NCBI GenBank assembly: GCA_050633665.1
Contig: JBOEGY010000006.1
Location: 372,001-436,000, forward strand
Reading direction: 5' to 3'
Length of the DNA stretch: 64,000 bases
From: JAUIAI01 sp050633665
Lineage (GTDB): Bacteria; Pseudomonadota; Gammaproteobacteria; Burkholderiales; Burkholderiaceae_E
The translations under genes were made by a program, and so were the position numbers. Below, piece after piece: positions 1-8,702 of this stretch. Under the pieces are notes generated by a model that was not told the origin of the DNA, did not search any database, and was given only the letters and a program-made list of their open reading frames with translations. The first letter of the stretch is position 1. Every line of letters begins with the position of its first letter.

Positions 1-561
1 CGCCGAGCCCTGCCCGGCGAGAATCGCGGCCACCACCGTCAACGCAATCGTACTGATCAAAGCCTGCCCATCGCACAAGCCGTCGGCCCGGTCAATCGTG
101 CGAAACCCCAGCGCTATCACGCCAACAATGGCCACCGTGGCCGGGACGGAAAAAATCCACAATGGAATTTCAAACGGGCCAAACACCGGGCCGGTTGTGG
201 TGATCATCTGTTGGCCGCCAATCACGGCGGCGGCTGCCGCACCGGCCATGCCCAGAAACCAGAAGCGGCGCCGAATGGGTGCGCGATCTTCGGCCACGCC
301 AAACAGAAAGACAATCACCATCCCGATGGCCAGGCCGATTGTTTCAACCGGCCAGGCGGAAAACAACGCCGCGGCTATCAACCCGAGCAAGACGGCAATA
401 CCGCCCACAAAAGGAACCGGCGGCATCACCACGTGGCGCACGGCGCGCTTGTTTTCATAGACCCAGCCATAGTGCAGGCCGAGCGCAGCCAGCGGTACCA
501 CGCTGGCAAGCACCACAACGAACGCAATTAACGCGGCAGGGAGGTATTGGATCCAGATCAT
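1..561 (-). CDS. WecA/MraY-like phosphosugar transferase, 3' part missing
   Basis: Reading leftward from an ATG at 561, the frame stays open to the window edge, giving about 187 codons with no stop. The protein is a polytopic membrane protein. It shows the order of motifs of the WecA/MraY family, which joins a sugar-1-phosphate to undecaprenyl phosphate: a PFVGG segment near residue 50 (like the PLSGG of the complete homologue at 27719-28834), a GVAEDR segment near 88-93 in place of the usual DD pair, and DRADGL near 156-161 in place of the usual DGADGL. The key acidic positions are therefore partly changed, and it is a divergent member. It diverges from the wbpB-like gene across about 210 bases. 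The catalytic C-terminal loops lie outside the window, so activity cannot be judged. Confidence 0.75.
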   Translation of the reverse strand, partial: MIWIQYLPAALIAFVVVLASVVPLAALGLHYGWVYENKRAVRHVVMPPVPFVGGIAVLLGLIAAALFSAWPVETIGLAIGMVIVFLFGVAEDRAPIRRRFWFLGMAGAAAAAVIGGQQMITTTGPVFGPFEIPLWIFSVPATVAIVGVIALGFRTIDRADGLCDGQALISTIALTVVAAILAGQGSA

Positions 562-670
562 CAGAGCAGTCGCAGTTTATTAGTAGAGTCGGGCAAAGCG
601 GTTTATCGCCTCGCTCACTGTCAACAGGGTAGCCCGGCGCCTTAAACCTGGCCAGCAGTTTAACGGTTGT

Positions 671-676
671 TGTGAC
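671..676 (+). promoter_or_regulatory. TGTGAC motif in divergent intergenic region
   Basis: TGTGAC inside GTTGTGACC, in the 210-base gap between the divergent WecA-like gene and the wbpB-like gene. The same GTTGTGACC core recurs at 26191-26199. It is one of eleven intergenic copies of the hexamer counted by eye. It resembles a CRP-family half-site, but the second half is not obvious here. Confidence 0.25.
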
Positions 677-771
677 CTGCCCGGTGGCAGAGCGCAACAA
701 CCGCAAACCGATGCCGGGTTGCCATACTTGGTTGATAACTCTCTGCGCGGACCGCCCTGGCGCCATGCGAA

Positions 772-1833
772 ATGTATAACTATCCAGCTCCGATTACTGA
801 CCGAAAAATCCGCTTTGCCGTGATTGGTTGCGGTCGTATCTCGAACAATCATCTGGCCGCGCTCAAAGCGCACAACGAACAGGCTGAACTGGTCGCCGTC
901 TGTGATGTGGATGCAGCCGCTCGCGCGGCAGCCGCCACCGGCAGCGGCGCGCGGCCGTATGGGAGCATCCGAGAGATGCTGGCAGGCGAGCGGCCCGATG
1001 TTGGCGTGCTTGCCACGCCATCCGGCCTGCATCCGAATCAGGCGATAGAGCTGGCCACCGCCGGCGTCAATGTCATGACCGAAAAGCCCATGGCAACCAA
1101 CTGGGCCGACGGCAAACGCATGGTGACTGCCTGCGACCAGGCCGGCGTGCGTTTGTTTGTGGTCAAGCAAAACCGCCGCAATGCCACCTTGCAAGCGCTC
1201 AAGCGCGCGATGGAGCAGGGCCGGTTTGGTCGCATCTACATGGTGAATGTCAACGTCTTCTGGACCCGCCCGCAGGCCTATTATGACAGCGCCAAATGGC
1301 GCGGCACCTGGGAATACGACGGCGGTGCGTTCATGAACCAGGCCAGTCACTACATTGACTTGCTGGACTGGCTGATCGGCCCGGTAGAGTCGGTACAGGC
1401 CTACACCGCCACCCTGGATCGCAACATCCAGGTGGAAGACAGCGGCGTGATCAGCCTGCGCTGGCGGTCCGGGGCACTGGGCACCGTCAATGCCACCATG
1501 CTGACCTATCCCAAAAACCTGGAAGGCAGCATCACCATCCTGGGCGAACACGGCACGGTCAAAGTCGGTGGCGTGGCCGTCAATGAAATCACCCACTGGG
1601 AGTTTGCCGATACCCGCCCTGAGGACGAACAAGTGCGCAGCGCCAGCTACCAGACCGACTCCGTCTATGGCTTTGGTCACCCGGCGTTTTACGAAGACGT
1701 GATCAAAGCCTTGCGTGGCGAACCGGTTGTGACCACCGATGGCCGCGAAGGGCTTAAATCGCTGGAGTTGCTGGTAGCCTCGTACCTGTCGGCCCGCGAC
1801 GGCAAACGGGTCTCGTTGCCGCTGGACTATTGA
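772..1833 (+). CDS. wbpB: WbpB/WlbA-like UDP-GlcNAcA 3-dehydrogenase
   Basis: This is a Gfo/Idh/MocA-family oxidoreductase of 353 residues, the usual length for WlbA/WbpB. These enzymes oxidise C3 of UDP-N-acetylglucosaminuronic acid so that the next enzyme can aminate it. The N-terminal Rossmann motif GCGRISNNH is at residues 19-27, the EKP motif at 104-106, and the conserved active-site histidine region (NQASHYIDLLDWL) is around residue 193. The order wbpB, wbpD, wbpE with overlapping or abutting ends matches clusters for 2,3-diacetamido-uronic acids such as those of Pseudomonas and Bordetella O-antigens, which strongly supports the assignment. The sequence alone cannot show whether the final sugar has the gluco or manno configuration. 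No dedicated WbpA is present; the WbpO-like dehydrogenase at 29992 could supply the uronic acid. Confidence 0.9.
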   Translation: MYNYPAPITDRKIRFAVIGCGRISNNHLAALKAHNEQAELVAVCDVDAAARAAAATGSGARPYGSIREMLAGERPDVGVLATPSGLHPNQAIELATAGVNVMTEKPMATNWADGKRMVTACDQAGVRLFVVKQNRRNATLQALKRAMEQGRFGRIYMVNVNVFWTRPQAYYDSAKWRGTWEYDGGAFMNQASHYIDLLDWLIGPVESVQAYTATLDRNIQVEDSGVISLRWRSGALGTVNATMLTYPKNLEGSITILGEHGTVKVGGVAVNEITHWEFADTRPEDEQVRSASYQTDSVYGFGHPAFYEDVIKALRGEPVVTTDGREGLKSLELLVASYLSARDGKRVSLPLDY

Positions 1834-1835
1834 CC

Positions 1836-2408
1836 ATGACCGTGACGGTACACCCCAGCGCCATCATTGACGAAGGCGCCACCATCGGCGCCGGTACCAA
1901 AGTCTGGCACTGGAGCCATATCAGCAGCGGCGCGGTCATTGGCAGCGCTTGCTCGTTTGGGCAAAACGTTTACGTGGCCAATGACGTGAGCATCGGCAAC
2001 CGGGTCAAAGTGCAGAACAACGTGTCCGTATTTGATGGCGTGGTGCTGGAAGACGACGTGTTCTGTGGCCCCAGCGTCGTGTTTACCAACGTGATCAATC
2101 CGCGCAGCCACCAGCCACGCAAAAACGAATACAAAAAAACCCACATCCTGACCGGCGCCTCACTGGGCGCCAATGCCACCGTCGTGTGCGGCAATACCGT
2201 TGGGCGCTACGCGATGATTGGTGCTGGCGCAGTCGTCACCGAGAACGTCCCGAACTTTGCGCTGATGGTTGGCGTGCCGGCCTACCAGCTCGGCTGGGTC
2301 TGCGCCTGCGGCGTGGGCCTGCCCAAAGAGGCAGGCAAACACGCTTGTAGTGCCTGCGGCGCCCGCTACCAGATCACCGACACCCACTGCCGCCCCGAAC
2401 AGCAATGA
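1836..2408 (+). CDS. wbpD: WbpD/WlbB-like N-acetyltransferase
   Basis: This is a left-handed beta-helix (hexapeptide repeat) acetyltransferase of about 190 residues. It is predicted to acetylate the 3-amino group of UDP-2-acetamido-3-amino-2,3-dideoxyglucuronate made by the WbpB/WbpE pair. Repeats such as IGAGTK, IGNRVK and IGAGAVV run through most of the protein. The C-terminal tail carries CAC and CSAC cysteine pairs, as seen in WlbB-type enzymes and suggesting a small metal site. I place the start at the ATG at 1836, three bases after the wbpB stop; a TTG at 1830 overlapping that stop is also possible. The 3' end overlaps the wbpE ATG in an ATGA junction, so the three genes are probably translated together. 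Confidence 0.9.
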   Translation: MTVTVHPSAIIDEGATIGAGTKVWHWSHISSGAVIGSACSFGQNVYVANDVSIGNRVKVQNNVSVFDGVVLEDDVFCGPSVVFTNVINPRSHQPRKNEYKKTHILTGASLGANATVVCGNTVGRYAMIGAGAVVTENVPNFALMVGVPAYQLGWVCACGVGLPKEAGKHACSACGARYQITDTHCRPEQQ

Positions 2409-3529
2409 ACCAGCCAGACAGCAAACCGCCGATGATGCCGTTTATCGACCTGAAGTCGCAGTATCAGGCGCTTAAACCCGACATAGACGCCCGCATCCAG
2501 GCTGTGCTTGACCATGGCCAGTACATCATGGGCCCCGAAGTGTTCGAGCTGGAAGAGCGGCTGGCCGACTATACCGGCGCCAAATACTGCATCACCGTGG
2601 CCAGCGGCACCGAAGCCTTGTTAATCAGCCTGATGGCCATAGACCTGCAACCGGGCGATGAAGTCATCACCACCCCGTTTACCTTCGCGGCCACCGCCGA
2701 GAGCATCGTCAGGGCAGGCGGGCGGCCGATGTTTGTGGACATTGAGGCAGACACCTGCAACCTCGATGCCAGCCTGATCGAGGCGGCCATCACCACCCGG
2801 ACCCGCGCCATCATGCCAGTGAGCCTGTATGGCCAGCCCTGCGACATGGACGAGATCAACGCGATTGCGGCCCGGCACAAACTGGTGGTCATAGAGGATG
2901 CCGCGCAGAGTTTTGGGGCAACCTATAAGGGGAAAAAGAGTTGCAACTTATCGACGATAGGCTGCACGAGCTTTTTCCCGAGCAAGCCGCTGGGCTGCTA
3001 CGGCGACGGCGGCGCCATCTTTACCAGTGATGAAGGCATTGCCGAGGCTTGCCGGCAGATACGCGTGCACGGGCAGAGTGAGCGTTATGTTCATTCGCGC
3101 ATTGGCGTTGGCGGGCGGATGGATACGATTCAGTGTGCGGTGGTGTTGGGGAAGTTGGGGCGGTTTGATCGGGAGTTGGCGGCGAGGCAGTTGGCCGCTG
3201 GTTCTTTGAGGCTGCCCGAAGCAGGTCAGTCCGACGAGTTAAGCCGCGTAAGAGTCAAGCCGGGTCGCACCAGCGCGTGGGGGCAACTCACTCTGTTGAC
3301 CGGGCACCGTGAAAGCCTGCAGACGAAATTAAAAGACCTTGGTCTGCCGACGGCGATGCACTATCCCAGGCCACTGAATCGGCAGGCGGCTTACTTGGAA
3401 CACGGGCGTTGTGACGGCTTAACCGTAGCTGACCAGATTGCCGCACGATGCTTGAGCATTCCATGCACTGAAGGCGCCGTATCCCGCCTAAACACAGTTA
3501 TTGCGCAGAAAATTTTGCGTGGCGAATAA
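2405..3529 (+). CDS. wbpE: WbpE/WlbC-like PLP aminotransferase
   Basis: This is a DegT/DnrJ/EryC1-family aminotransferase of 374 residues. It is predicted to transfer an amino group from glutamate to the 3-keto sugar nucleotide made by WbpB. The PLP-binding EDAAQ motif is at residues 164-168 and the Schiff-base lysine at 194, in FFPSKPLGCYGDGGA. The first 260 residues match WbpE closely. The last third keeps KPGRTSAWGQ and PTAMHYP, but residues about 267-280 are unusual and the expected SLPMHPY motif is replaced by SIPCTEG. The protein therefore looks diverged, or altered by compensating frameshifts, towards its C-terminus. It is the last gene of the wbpBDE group and is followed by 288 bases without a gene. 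Confidence 0.85.
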   Translation: MNQPDSKPPMMPFIDLKSQYQALKPDIDARIQAVLDHGQYIMGPEVFELEERLADYTGAKYCITVASGTEALLISLMAIDLQPGDEVITTPFTFAATAESIVRAGGRPMFVDIEADTCNLDASLIEAAITTRTRAIMPVSLYGQPCDMDEINAIAARHKLVVIEDAAQSFGATYKGKKSCNLSTIGCTSFFPSKPLGCYGDGGAIFTSDEGIAEACRQIRVHGQSERYVHSRIGVGGRMDTIQCAVVLGKLGRFDRELAARQLAAGSLRLPEAGQSDELSRVRVKPGRTSAWGQLTLLTGHRESLQTKLKDLGLPTAMHYPRPLNRQAAYLEHGRCDGLTVADQIAARCLSIPCTEGAVSRLNTVIAQKILRGE

Positions 3530-3817
3530 ATGAGAGCAAGGCACAACCGCCAAGCTAAATAACTACCAGGCATTTGGCTGGCATACCTGCCGGTAGCGAC
3601 GCAGGGGTGTTGATGGCCAGGTTGTCATAGAAATGTCTTGCAACACATTCGCCGACAAATCCTGCGGTATTCGTCACAAATCGTATGCGGGCGGCAATCT
3701 GTGCTGGCTTGATCAGCCGTCTCCGTTCCATAATATTGGGTAGCGTAATCCTGGTATCCCCTCGACTCCCTCAAATCCTCCCTGATAGACGTCTGGCTCA
3801 AGAGATAGACGATTCGA
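3530..3817 (+). other. Intergenic stretch, 288 bases
   Basis: No convincing gene. It separates the wbpBDE group from the bacillosamine-type group. A GTCACA (TGTGAC on the minus strand) lies at 3674-3679. No clear terminator or promoter was recognised. Composition is AT-richer than in the genes on either side. Confidence 0.4.
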
Positions 3818-4972
3818 ATGACTGAGACCGCCCGTATCCACTTATCCGTGCCTGTGATTGAAGGCAACGCCTGGACTTACGTCAAGGAATGCCTGGATAC
3901 CGGCTGGATCTCTTCGGCCGGCAAGTTTGTCGGAGACTTCGAACAAGCGATTGCAGGGCTTGCGGGCGCCCCCTATGCGGTTGCCACGGTCAACGGTACG
4001 GCAGCTTTGCAGATTGCGCTGCTCGTGGCCGGGGTCGAGGCCGGGCAGGGCGTGATTGCTCCCAACCTGACCTTCGTTGCCTCGCTCAATGCGATCAGCT
4101 ATTTGAATGCTGTTCCGGTGCTGATTGATGCCGAGGCAGATGGTTGGCAGATGGATCTTGATCTGCTCGAAGACTATCTGGCCAATTCGTGTGAAAGAGT
4201 CGAGCAAGGTGTCCGCTCGCCTGAGGGTTTGATCATCACGACAATTCTGCCTGTGCATGTACTGGGCAATATCGGTCATGTCCGGCGGCTTATGGCTCTG
4301 GCTGAGCAGTACGGGCTGACAGTGGTCGAAGATTCCACCGAGGCGCTGGGTTCAACCTACGAAGGCCAATCGGCCGGTACGTTTGGCCGCCTCGGCACAT
4401 TCAGCTTTAATGGCAACAAAATTCTAAGTACCGGCGGCGGCGGCATGATTGTCACCGGCGATGAACAACTGGCCAGGCGTGCCAAGCATTTGACCACCAC
4501 GGCCAAGACCCGGCCCGACGAGTATTTTCATGATGAAGTGGGGTATAACTTTCGCCTCGTCAATTTGCTGGCTGCTGTCGGGCTATCGCAAGCCGAAGTG
4601 TTTCCCGACACGCTCGCCACTCGCCGCCGTATAGAAGGCCATTACCGACAAGCGCTTGCCGGCGTTGGTGACATCACTTTTGCCCGGGTCTTGCCGGACG
4701 TAAACCCAAACGGCTGGCTTACCACTTTCCGCACGCGGCATATGCGCGAACTGCTGGCCTCATTGACCCAGGCAGCTATTGAATGCCGCCCCTTGTGGGT
4801 GCCGATGAACCAGTTGCCCATGTTTGCAAATTGCCCGTTCATTGGTGAGCAGAATGTGAGCGGCCAGCTCTATGAAAGCTGCATCAGCATTCCGTCTTCG
4901 GGCAACCTGACGGCTGAACAGGGAGAACGGGTCATTGATCACATCAAGCATTTTTATGAGCAACAAGCATGA
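3818..4972 (+). CDS. LegC/PglE-type sugar aminotransferase
   Basis: This is a PLP-dependent DegT-family aminotransferase of 384 residues. It opens with the SVPVIEGNAWTYVKECLDTGW segment typical of the LegC subgroup, which aminates C4 of UDP-4-keto-6-deoxy-GlcNAc. The cofactor region EDSTEALGS is at residues 171-179 and the catalytic lysine is at 201 in FSFNGNK. Its stop overlaps the start of the 4,6-dehydratase (ATGA), whose product is its expected substrate. With the downstream N-acetyltransferase, this gives a UDP-N,N'-diacetylbacillosamine pathway. Legionaminic acid is less likely because no NeuB-type synthase or CMP-sugar synthetase is nearby. Confidence 0.88.
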   Translation: MTETARIHLSVPVIEGNAWTYVKECLDTGWISSAGKFVGDFEQAIAGLAGAPYAVATVNGTAALQIALLVAGVEAGQGVIAPNLTFVASLNAISYLNAVPVLIDAEADGWQMDLDLLEDYLANSCERVEQGVRSPEGLIITTILPVHVLGNIGHVRRLMALAEQYGLTVVEDSTEALGSTYEGQSAGTFGRLGTFSFNGNKILSTGGGGMIVTGDEQLARRAKHLTTTAKTRPDEYFHDEVGYNFRLVNLLAAVGLSQAEVFPDTLATRRRIEGHYRQALAGVGDITFARVLPDVNPNGWLTTFRTRHMRELLASLTQAAIECRPLWVPMNQLPMFANCPFIGEQNVSGQLYESCISIPSSGNLTAEQGERVIDHIKHFYEQQA

Positions 4973-6186
4973 GTAGCAATTTCAGTCTTGAGCAATTCCT
5001 GCCTGCGGTAACCGGGCGAAGCCAGAGCCTGTTTAGCGCTGACCTGGAACAGCACCGGGCTGAATTGTCTGAGCAAATCGCTGGTGCGAGTGTGCTGGCG
5101 GTTGGTGGTGCGGGCACTATCGGCGCGTCTTTTGTCAAAGCGCTGCTGGCTTACAAGCCCAGGAAAGTCGTGGTGATTGACGGCAGTGAGAATGGCCTGG
5201 CCGAGCAGATAAGAGACTTGCGCAGCACCCACGGTATTACCGTGCCGGATGACTTCATTACCTACCCGGTCAGCTATGCCGATCCGGTGGCAGACAAAAT
5301 CATTGCGCACCACGGCCCGTTTGATATTGTCGCCAATTTTGCCGCCCACAAACATGTGCGCAGCGAGAAAGATATTTTCTCGGTCGAGACCATGCTGGAC
5401 AACAATGTCTTCAGAGCCAACCGGTTCATGCAGGCAATCGTCAGGCAGAAGCCGAAACGGATTTTTGCTGTCTCCACCGACAAAGCGGCAAACCCGGTCA
5501 ACATCATGGGCGCCAGCAAAAAGCTCATGGAAGACATGTTGCTGGCTTATGCCAAAGAGTCGCCGGTAACGACCGCACGTTTTGCCAATGTGGCGTTTTC
5601 CAATGGCAGTTTGTTGCAGGCATTTCTGGAGCGCCTGGCCAAGGGGCAGCCGCTTTCCGCGCCCAATGATGTGCGCCGTTATTTCGTCACGCCGCAGGAG
5701 AGCGGGCAGATCTGCATGATGGCTTGTCTGCTGGGTAAACCAGGCGAAATCTTCTTTCCCATCTTGAGCGAAACCGCGCACGCCCGACGTTTCTCAGACA
5801 TTGCCGTCTCCTTGCTGGAAACCCTGAAACTGGTGCCGGTAGTCTGTCAGTCAGAAGAAGAGGCGCGTGAGCGAGCAGCCTCCAGACAAGCTGGCGACAA
5901 GTCGTATCCGGTGTTCTTTTTCGGCTCCGATACGACGGGTGAAAAACCCATTGAAGAGTTTTACGCACAGGAAGAATCCATCATCACCGACCGCTTTCAG
6001 GCGCTTGGTGTTGTACTGGCTGAGAATGGTGACCAGCAAAGACACGTCCTGCCATTTCTCGAAGAACTAGAGGCTATGTTTAAAAGTCAGGCGATCAACA
6101 AAGCGGAAGTCGTTGACGCACTCACCCGTTATTTTGGCAAGTTCGGTCATTTGGAGACCGGCAAGACCATAGACGCGAGAATGTGA
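4969..6186 (+). CDS. UDP-GlcNAc 4,6-dehydratase-like SDR protein
   Basis: This is a polysaccharide-synthesis-type short-chain dehydrogenase of 405 residues, predicted to convert UDP-GlcNAc to its 4-keto-6-deoxy form. The NAD-binding GGAGTIG is at residues 46-52 and STDKAANP at 169-176. The active-site pattern is MxxxK (M180, K184) instead of YxxxK, a known mark of the FlaA1/PglF/CapD family. It lacks the N-terminal membrane domain of PglF and is presumably soluble. The C-terminal part beyond about residue 290 is longer than in FlaA1. It overlaps the aminotransferase upstream (ATGA) and touches the phosphosugar transferase downstream, so it belongs to a tightly packed four-gene unit. Confidence 0.88.
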   Translation: MSSNFSLEQFLPAVTGRSQSLFSADLEQHRAELSEQIAGASVLAVGGAGTIGASFVKALLAYKPRKVVVIDGSENGLAEQIRDLRSTHGITVPDDFITYPVSYADPVADKIIAHHGPFDIVANFAAHKHVRSEKDIFSVETMLDNNVFRANRFMQAIVRQKPKRIFAVSTDKAANPVNIMGASKKLMEDMLLAYAKESPVTTARFANVAFSNGSLLQAFLERLAKGQPLSAPNDVRRYFVTPQESGQICMMACLLGKPGEIFFPILSETAHARRFSDIAVSLLETLKLVPVVCQSEEEARERAASRQAGDKSYPVFFFGSDTTGEKPIEEFYAQEESIITDRFQALGVVLAENGDQQRHVLPFLEELEAMFKSQAINKAEVVDALTRYFGKFGHLETGKTIDARM

Positions 6187-6887
6187 TGTATCAGGCGTTC
6201 AAAAGACTATTCGATATTGTTGCGTCAGGGATAGCTATTTTGCTGTTACTGCCTTTCGCGCTGCCCGTCATGCTGCTGCTGCGCCTGACCGGGGAGGGGA
6301 AAATTTTCTATCGACAGGAACGGCTCGGTTACAAGAATCAGAAATTCAGCATTCTTAAATTCGCCACCATGCTGGAAGACAGCCTGAACATGCCCGGCGG
6401 CGAAATCACGCTGGACAAAGACCCCCGAATCACGCCAATGGGCGGCATCTTGCGCAAGACCAAAATCAACGAACTGCCTCAGTTGTGGAATGTCTTTGTC
6501 GGAGACATGAGTATTGTCGGGCCAAGACCGCTCATGCGAGTGAGTTTCGACATGTATTCGCCGGAGGTTCAGGAAATCGTATATGAATCCAGGCCCGGGC
6601 TGACTGGTATTGGCTCACTCGTGTTCAGGGATGAGGCCGGGCTGGTCAAAGCAAGTGGCGAGGATCCGCGCGCTTACTATCGCAATGTGATCTATCCGCA
6701 CAAAGGTGCGCTTGAGTCCTGGTACTTTAAGAACCGCTCAACCTGGACAGACATAAAAATCATCATACTGACCGCTGTCAGTATTCTGTTTCCGGGCTCT
6801 AGTTTTGCCAGCTCCGCGTTTCAAGGGCTACCCGAGCTGGATGCGCGCTTGAACGAATCGCCAACACCGGTTCAGGAAGGCGACTGA
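6186..6887 (+). CDS. PglC/WcaJ-type initiating phosphosugar transferase
   Basis: This is a bacterial sugar transferase (small monotopic phosphoglycosyl transferase) of about 233 residues. It is predicted to move the phosphosugar of a UDP-sugar, here probably UDP-diNAcBac, onto undecaprenyl phosphate at the inner membrane. It has an N-terminal KRLFDIVASG re-entrant membrane helix, FYRQERLGYKNQKF, and GDMSIVGPRPL. The catalytic acidic pair normally seen as DELPQ reads NELPQ (KINELPQLWNV), so the first residue is Asn. I chose the ATG at 6186, which overlaps the previous stop by one base; a GTG at 6183 is an alternative. The C-terminal hydrophobic stretch (IIILTAVSILFPG) may also sit in the membrane. 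Confidence 0.88.
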   Translation: MYQAFKRLFDIVASGIAILLLLPFALPVMLLLRLTGEGKIFYRQERLGYKNQKFSILKFATMLEDSLNMPGGEITLDKDPRITPMGGILRKTKINELPQLWNVFVGDMSIVGPRPLMRVSFDMYSPEVQEIVYESRPGLTGIGSLVFRDEAGLVKASGEDPRAYYRNVIYPHKGALESWYFKNRSTWTDIKIIILTAVSILFPGSSFASSAFQGLPELDARLNESPTPVQEGD

Positions 6888-6894
6888 CGTCAGC

Positions 6895-7551
6895 ATGGCT
6901 ACTTACGCAATTGTCGGGACTGGCGGGCATGGCCGAGAGACCATGGCAATGGCCAGACGAATGCCCGCCTTGCAGGCCAAGGGTATTGAGCTTGTTTTCG
7001 TCGATAAAGAAGTTGTTCGATCGACGGTCAATGGCTTCAAGGTAATGGAGACTGAAGAGTTTCTTGACCTCCCTGGGGAAAAGTACTTTAATCCAGCGAT
7101 TGCCAATAGTGCGATCAGGCGGAGAGTCGCCGGCGAGATGAACCATGCCGGCGTGCCGGCATTTTCAGTATTCGCCGAGAATTTTTGTCAACTGGATGAG
7201 AATAATCTTGGTGAAGGTGCAATCTTCAGCCCGTTTACGACTGTCACCGTCAATGTTTCGATTGGCGCTTACTTTCATGCAAACAACTACGCGTATATTT
7301 CGCACGATTGCAGAATCGGCGACTTCGTCACGTTCGCCCCTGGTGTGCACTGTAATGGCAATGTGGTTATTGAAGATGATGCGTACATTGGCGCGGGTGC
7401 TGTAATCCGGCAGGGGAATCCATCAGCGCCTCTGGTGATCGGAGAGGGTGCGACAGTCGGTATGGGAGCTGTTGTAACTCGCAACGTACTCGCTGGAACG
7501 ACGGTTTACGGCAACCCGGCCAAGGAGCCGGGAGTCCGAGTCACTGGTTAG
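6895..7551 (+). CDS. PglD-like sugar N-acetyltransferase
   Basis: This is a NeuD/PglD-family acetyltransferase of 218 residues. An N-terminal nucleotide-sugar-binding domain starts with IVGTGGHGRE (residues 6-15) and is followed by a hexapeptide-repeat helix. The likely catalytic histidine is H137 in YISHDCRIGDF. It is expected to acetylate the 4-amino group of UDP-4-amino-4,6-dideoxy-GlcNAc, giving UDP-N,N'-diacetylbacillosamine. It starts 7 bases after the initiating transferase gene, consistent with its product feeding that enzyme. The 3' end overlaps the convergent epimerase gene by 11 bases. Confidence 0.87.
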   Translation: MATYAIVGTGGHGRETMAMARRMPALQAKGIELVFVDKEVVRSTVNGFKVMETEEFLDLPGEKYFNPAIANSAIRRRVAGEMNHAGVPAFSVFAENFCQLDENNLGEGAIFSPFTTVTVNVSIGAYFHANNYAYISHDCRIGDFVTFAPGVHCNGNVVIEDDAYIGAGAVIRQGNPSAPLVIGEGATVGMGAVVTRNVLAGTTVYGNPAKEPGVRVTG

Positions 7552-8647
7552 CGAATATCTCGGCAATTCTTGTTGCTGCTTTGCCATCCCAAAGTTCCGG
7601 CCGCTTGTCCGAACGCCCTTGCCCTAATGCATCTATGGCATATGCCAAGACTTTTTCTTTATTGGCTCCCGCCAGTACGTTCGAACCCTGTGTAAGCGTA
7701 ATAGGCCTTTCAGTGGATTCACGGGCGGTGACACAGGGGATCCCCAGAGCCGTGGTTTCTTCTTGCAACCCACCCGAATCAGTCACGACGACAGCGGCAT
7801 CGCGCCACAAATTAAGAAACTTCATGTAGGACAGCGGCTCGGTAATCAACAGATTTTTATGGGTCTGGATACCCAGAGATTTCAGTGCGTTGTGGGTCCG
7901 CGGGTGTGCCGGAAAAATCAACGGGAGCTTTTCTGCAATACCGTTTATAGCCTCAATAAGCTCAGTGAGTTTTTCTGGTACGTCGACGTTGCTTGGCCGG
8001 TGCAACGTCACTGCCCCGAAACGATCAGAGTTTGCCAGCAGTTTCTGGCGCAAGCCATCTGGATCAAGTTCGCTATCAGCGACCGAACTCATTTTCTCGA
8101 GTTGATAGTAAAGATTGTCGATCATCAGATTGCCGACAAAATGAATCTTCGCGGCATCCTGGCCTTCGCGTAGAAGATTTAGTTGGCCATCCGGCTCTGT
8201 AGTAAAGAACAGATCTGAGATTGAATCGGTAACCATACGATTTATCTCTTCAGGCATGGCGCGGTCACCACTGCGCAGACCTGCCTCAATATGAGCGACA
8301 TTGATCTGGAGTTTCTTGGCAACTATTGAACAAGCCAGCGTGGAGTTAACATCACCGACGACGACGACCCAGTCTGGCCGGTCAGCTTGCAGATGTTTCT
8401 CAAATGCCATCATTATCTTGGCGGTTTGCTCAGCGTGAGTGCCGCCGCCGCACTCGAGTGAGACATCAGGCGCGGGGATGCCAAGATCAGAAAAAAACAC
8501 GTCGCTCATCTGTGCGTCGTAGTGTTGGCCTGTATGCACAAGCGTATAGTCAAGATCTTTTGGCCTGGCCTGCAACGCTCTGATAAGCGGAGCGATTTTG
8601 CTGAAATTCGGGCGGGCGCCAGCGACGAGGCAGAGTTTTGTTGTCAT
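7541..8647 (-). CDS. wecB: Non-hydrolysing UDP-GlcNAc 2-epimerase
   Basis: This is a WecB-family enzyme of 368 residues, interconverting UDP-GlcNAc and UDP-ManNAc. Family motifs are present: GARPNFSKIAP near the N-terminus, HTGQHYD at 38-44, GDVNST at 98-103, AHIEAGLRSGDRAMPEEINR at 118-137, and TDSGGLQEE in the C-terminal UDP-binding half. A role like WbpI, the 2-epimerase for diamino-uronic acid, is possible because wbpBDE is nearby, but the central motif reads like general WecB. It is the last of three minus-strand genes that follow one another (two-domain oxidoreductase, heparinase-like, epimerase). Confidence 0.9.
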   Translation of the reverse strand: MTTKLCLVAGARPNFSKIAPLIRALQARPKDLDYTLVHTGQHYDAQMSDVFFSDLGIPAPDVSLECGGGTHAEQTAKIMMAFEKHLQADRPDWVVVVGDVNSTLACSIVAKKLQINVAHIEAGLRSGDRAMPEEINRMVTDSISDLFFTTEPDGQLNLLREGQDAAKIHFVGNLMIDNLYYQLEKMSSVADSELDPDGLRQKLLANSDRFGAVTLHRPSNVDVPEKLTELIEAINGIAEKLPLIFPAHPRTHNALKSLGIQTHKNLLITEPLSYMKFLNLWRDAAVVVTDSGGLQEETTALGIPCVTARESTERPITLTQGSNVLAGANKEKVLAYAIDALGQGRSDKRPELWDGKAATRIAEIFANQ

Positions 8648-8702
8648 TTTTTCTGAGTCTTCCGCGTGAAAATTGCAGATAAAGGGATGATAGATGATCT
8701 TG

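Noticed and set aside
580..1680. 366-codon minus-strand frame opposite wbpB
   Set aside because: Composition is that of a complement-strand shadow (His/Gly/Asp-rich, no family motif), and it fully overlaps a clear Gfo/Idh/MocA gene.
4954..5781. 275-codon minus-strand frame
   Set aside because: Lies entirely opposite the 4,6-dehydratase gene and shows no recognisable domain.
3818..7551. Legionaminic or sialic acid pathway
   Set aside because: LegC-like aminotransferase and NeuD/PglD-like acetyltransferase are present, but no NeuB-type synthase, hydrolysing epimerase or CMP-sugar synthetase is found; bacillosamine fits better.
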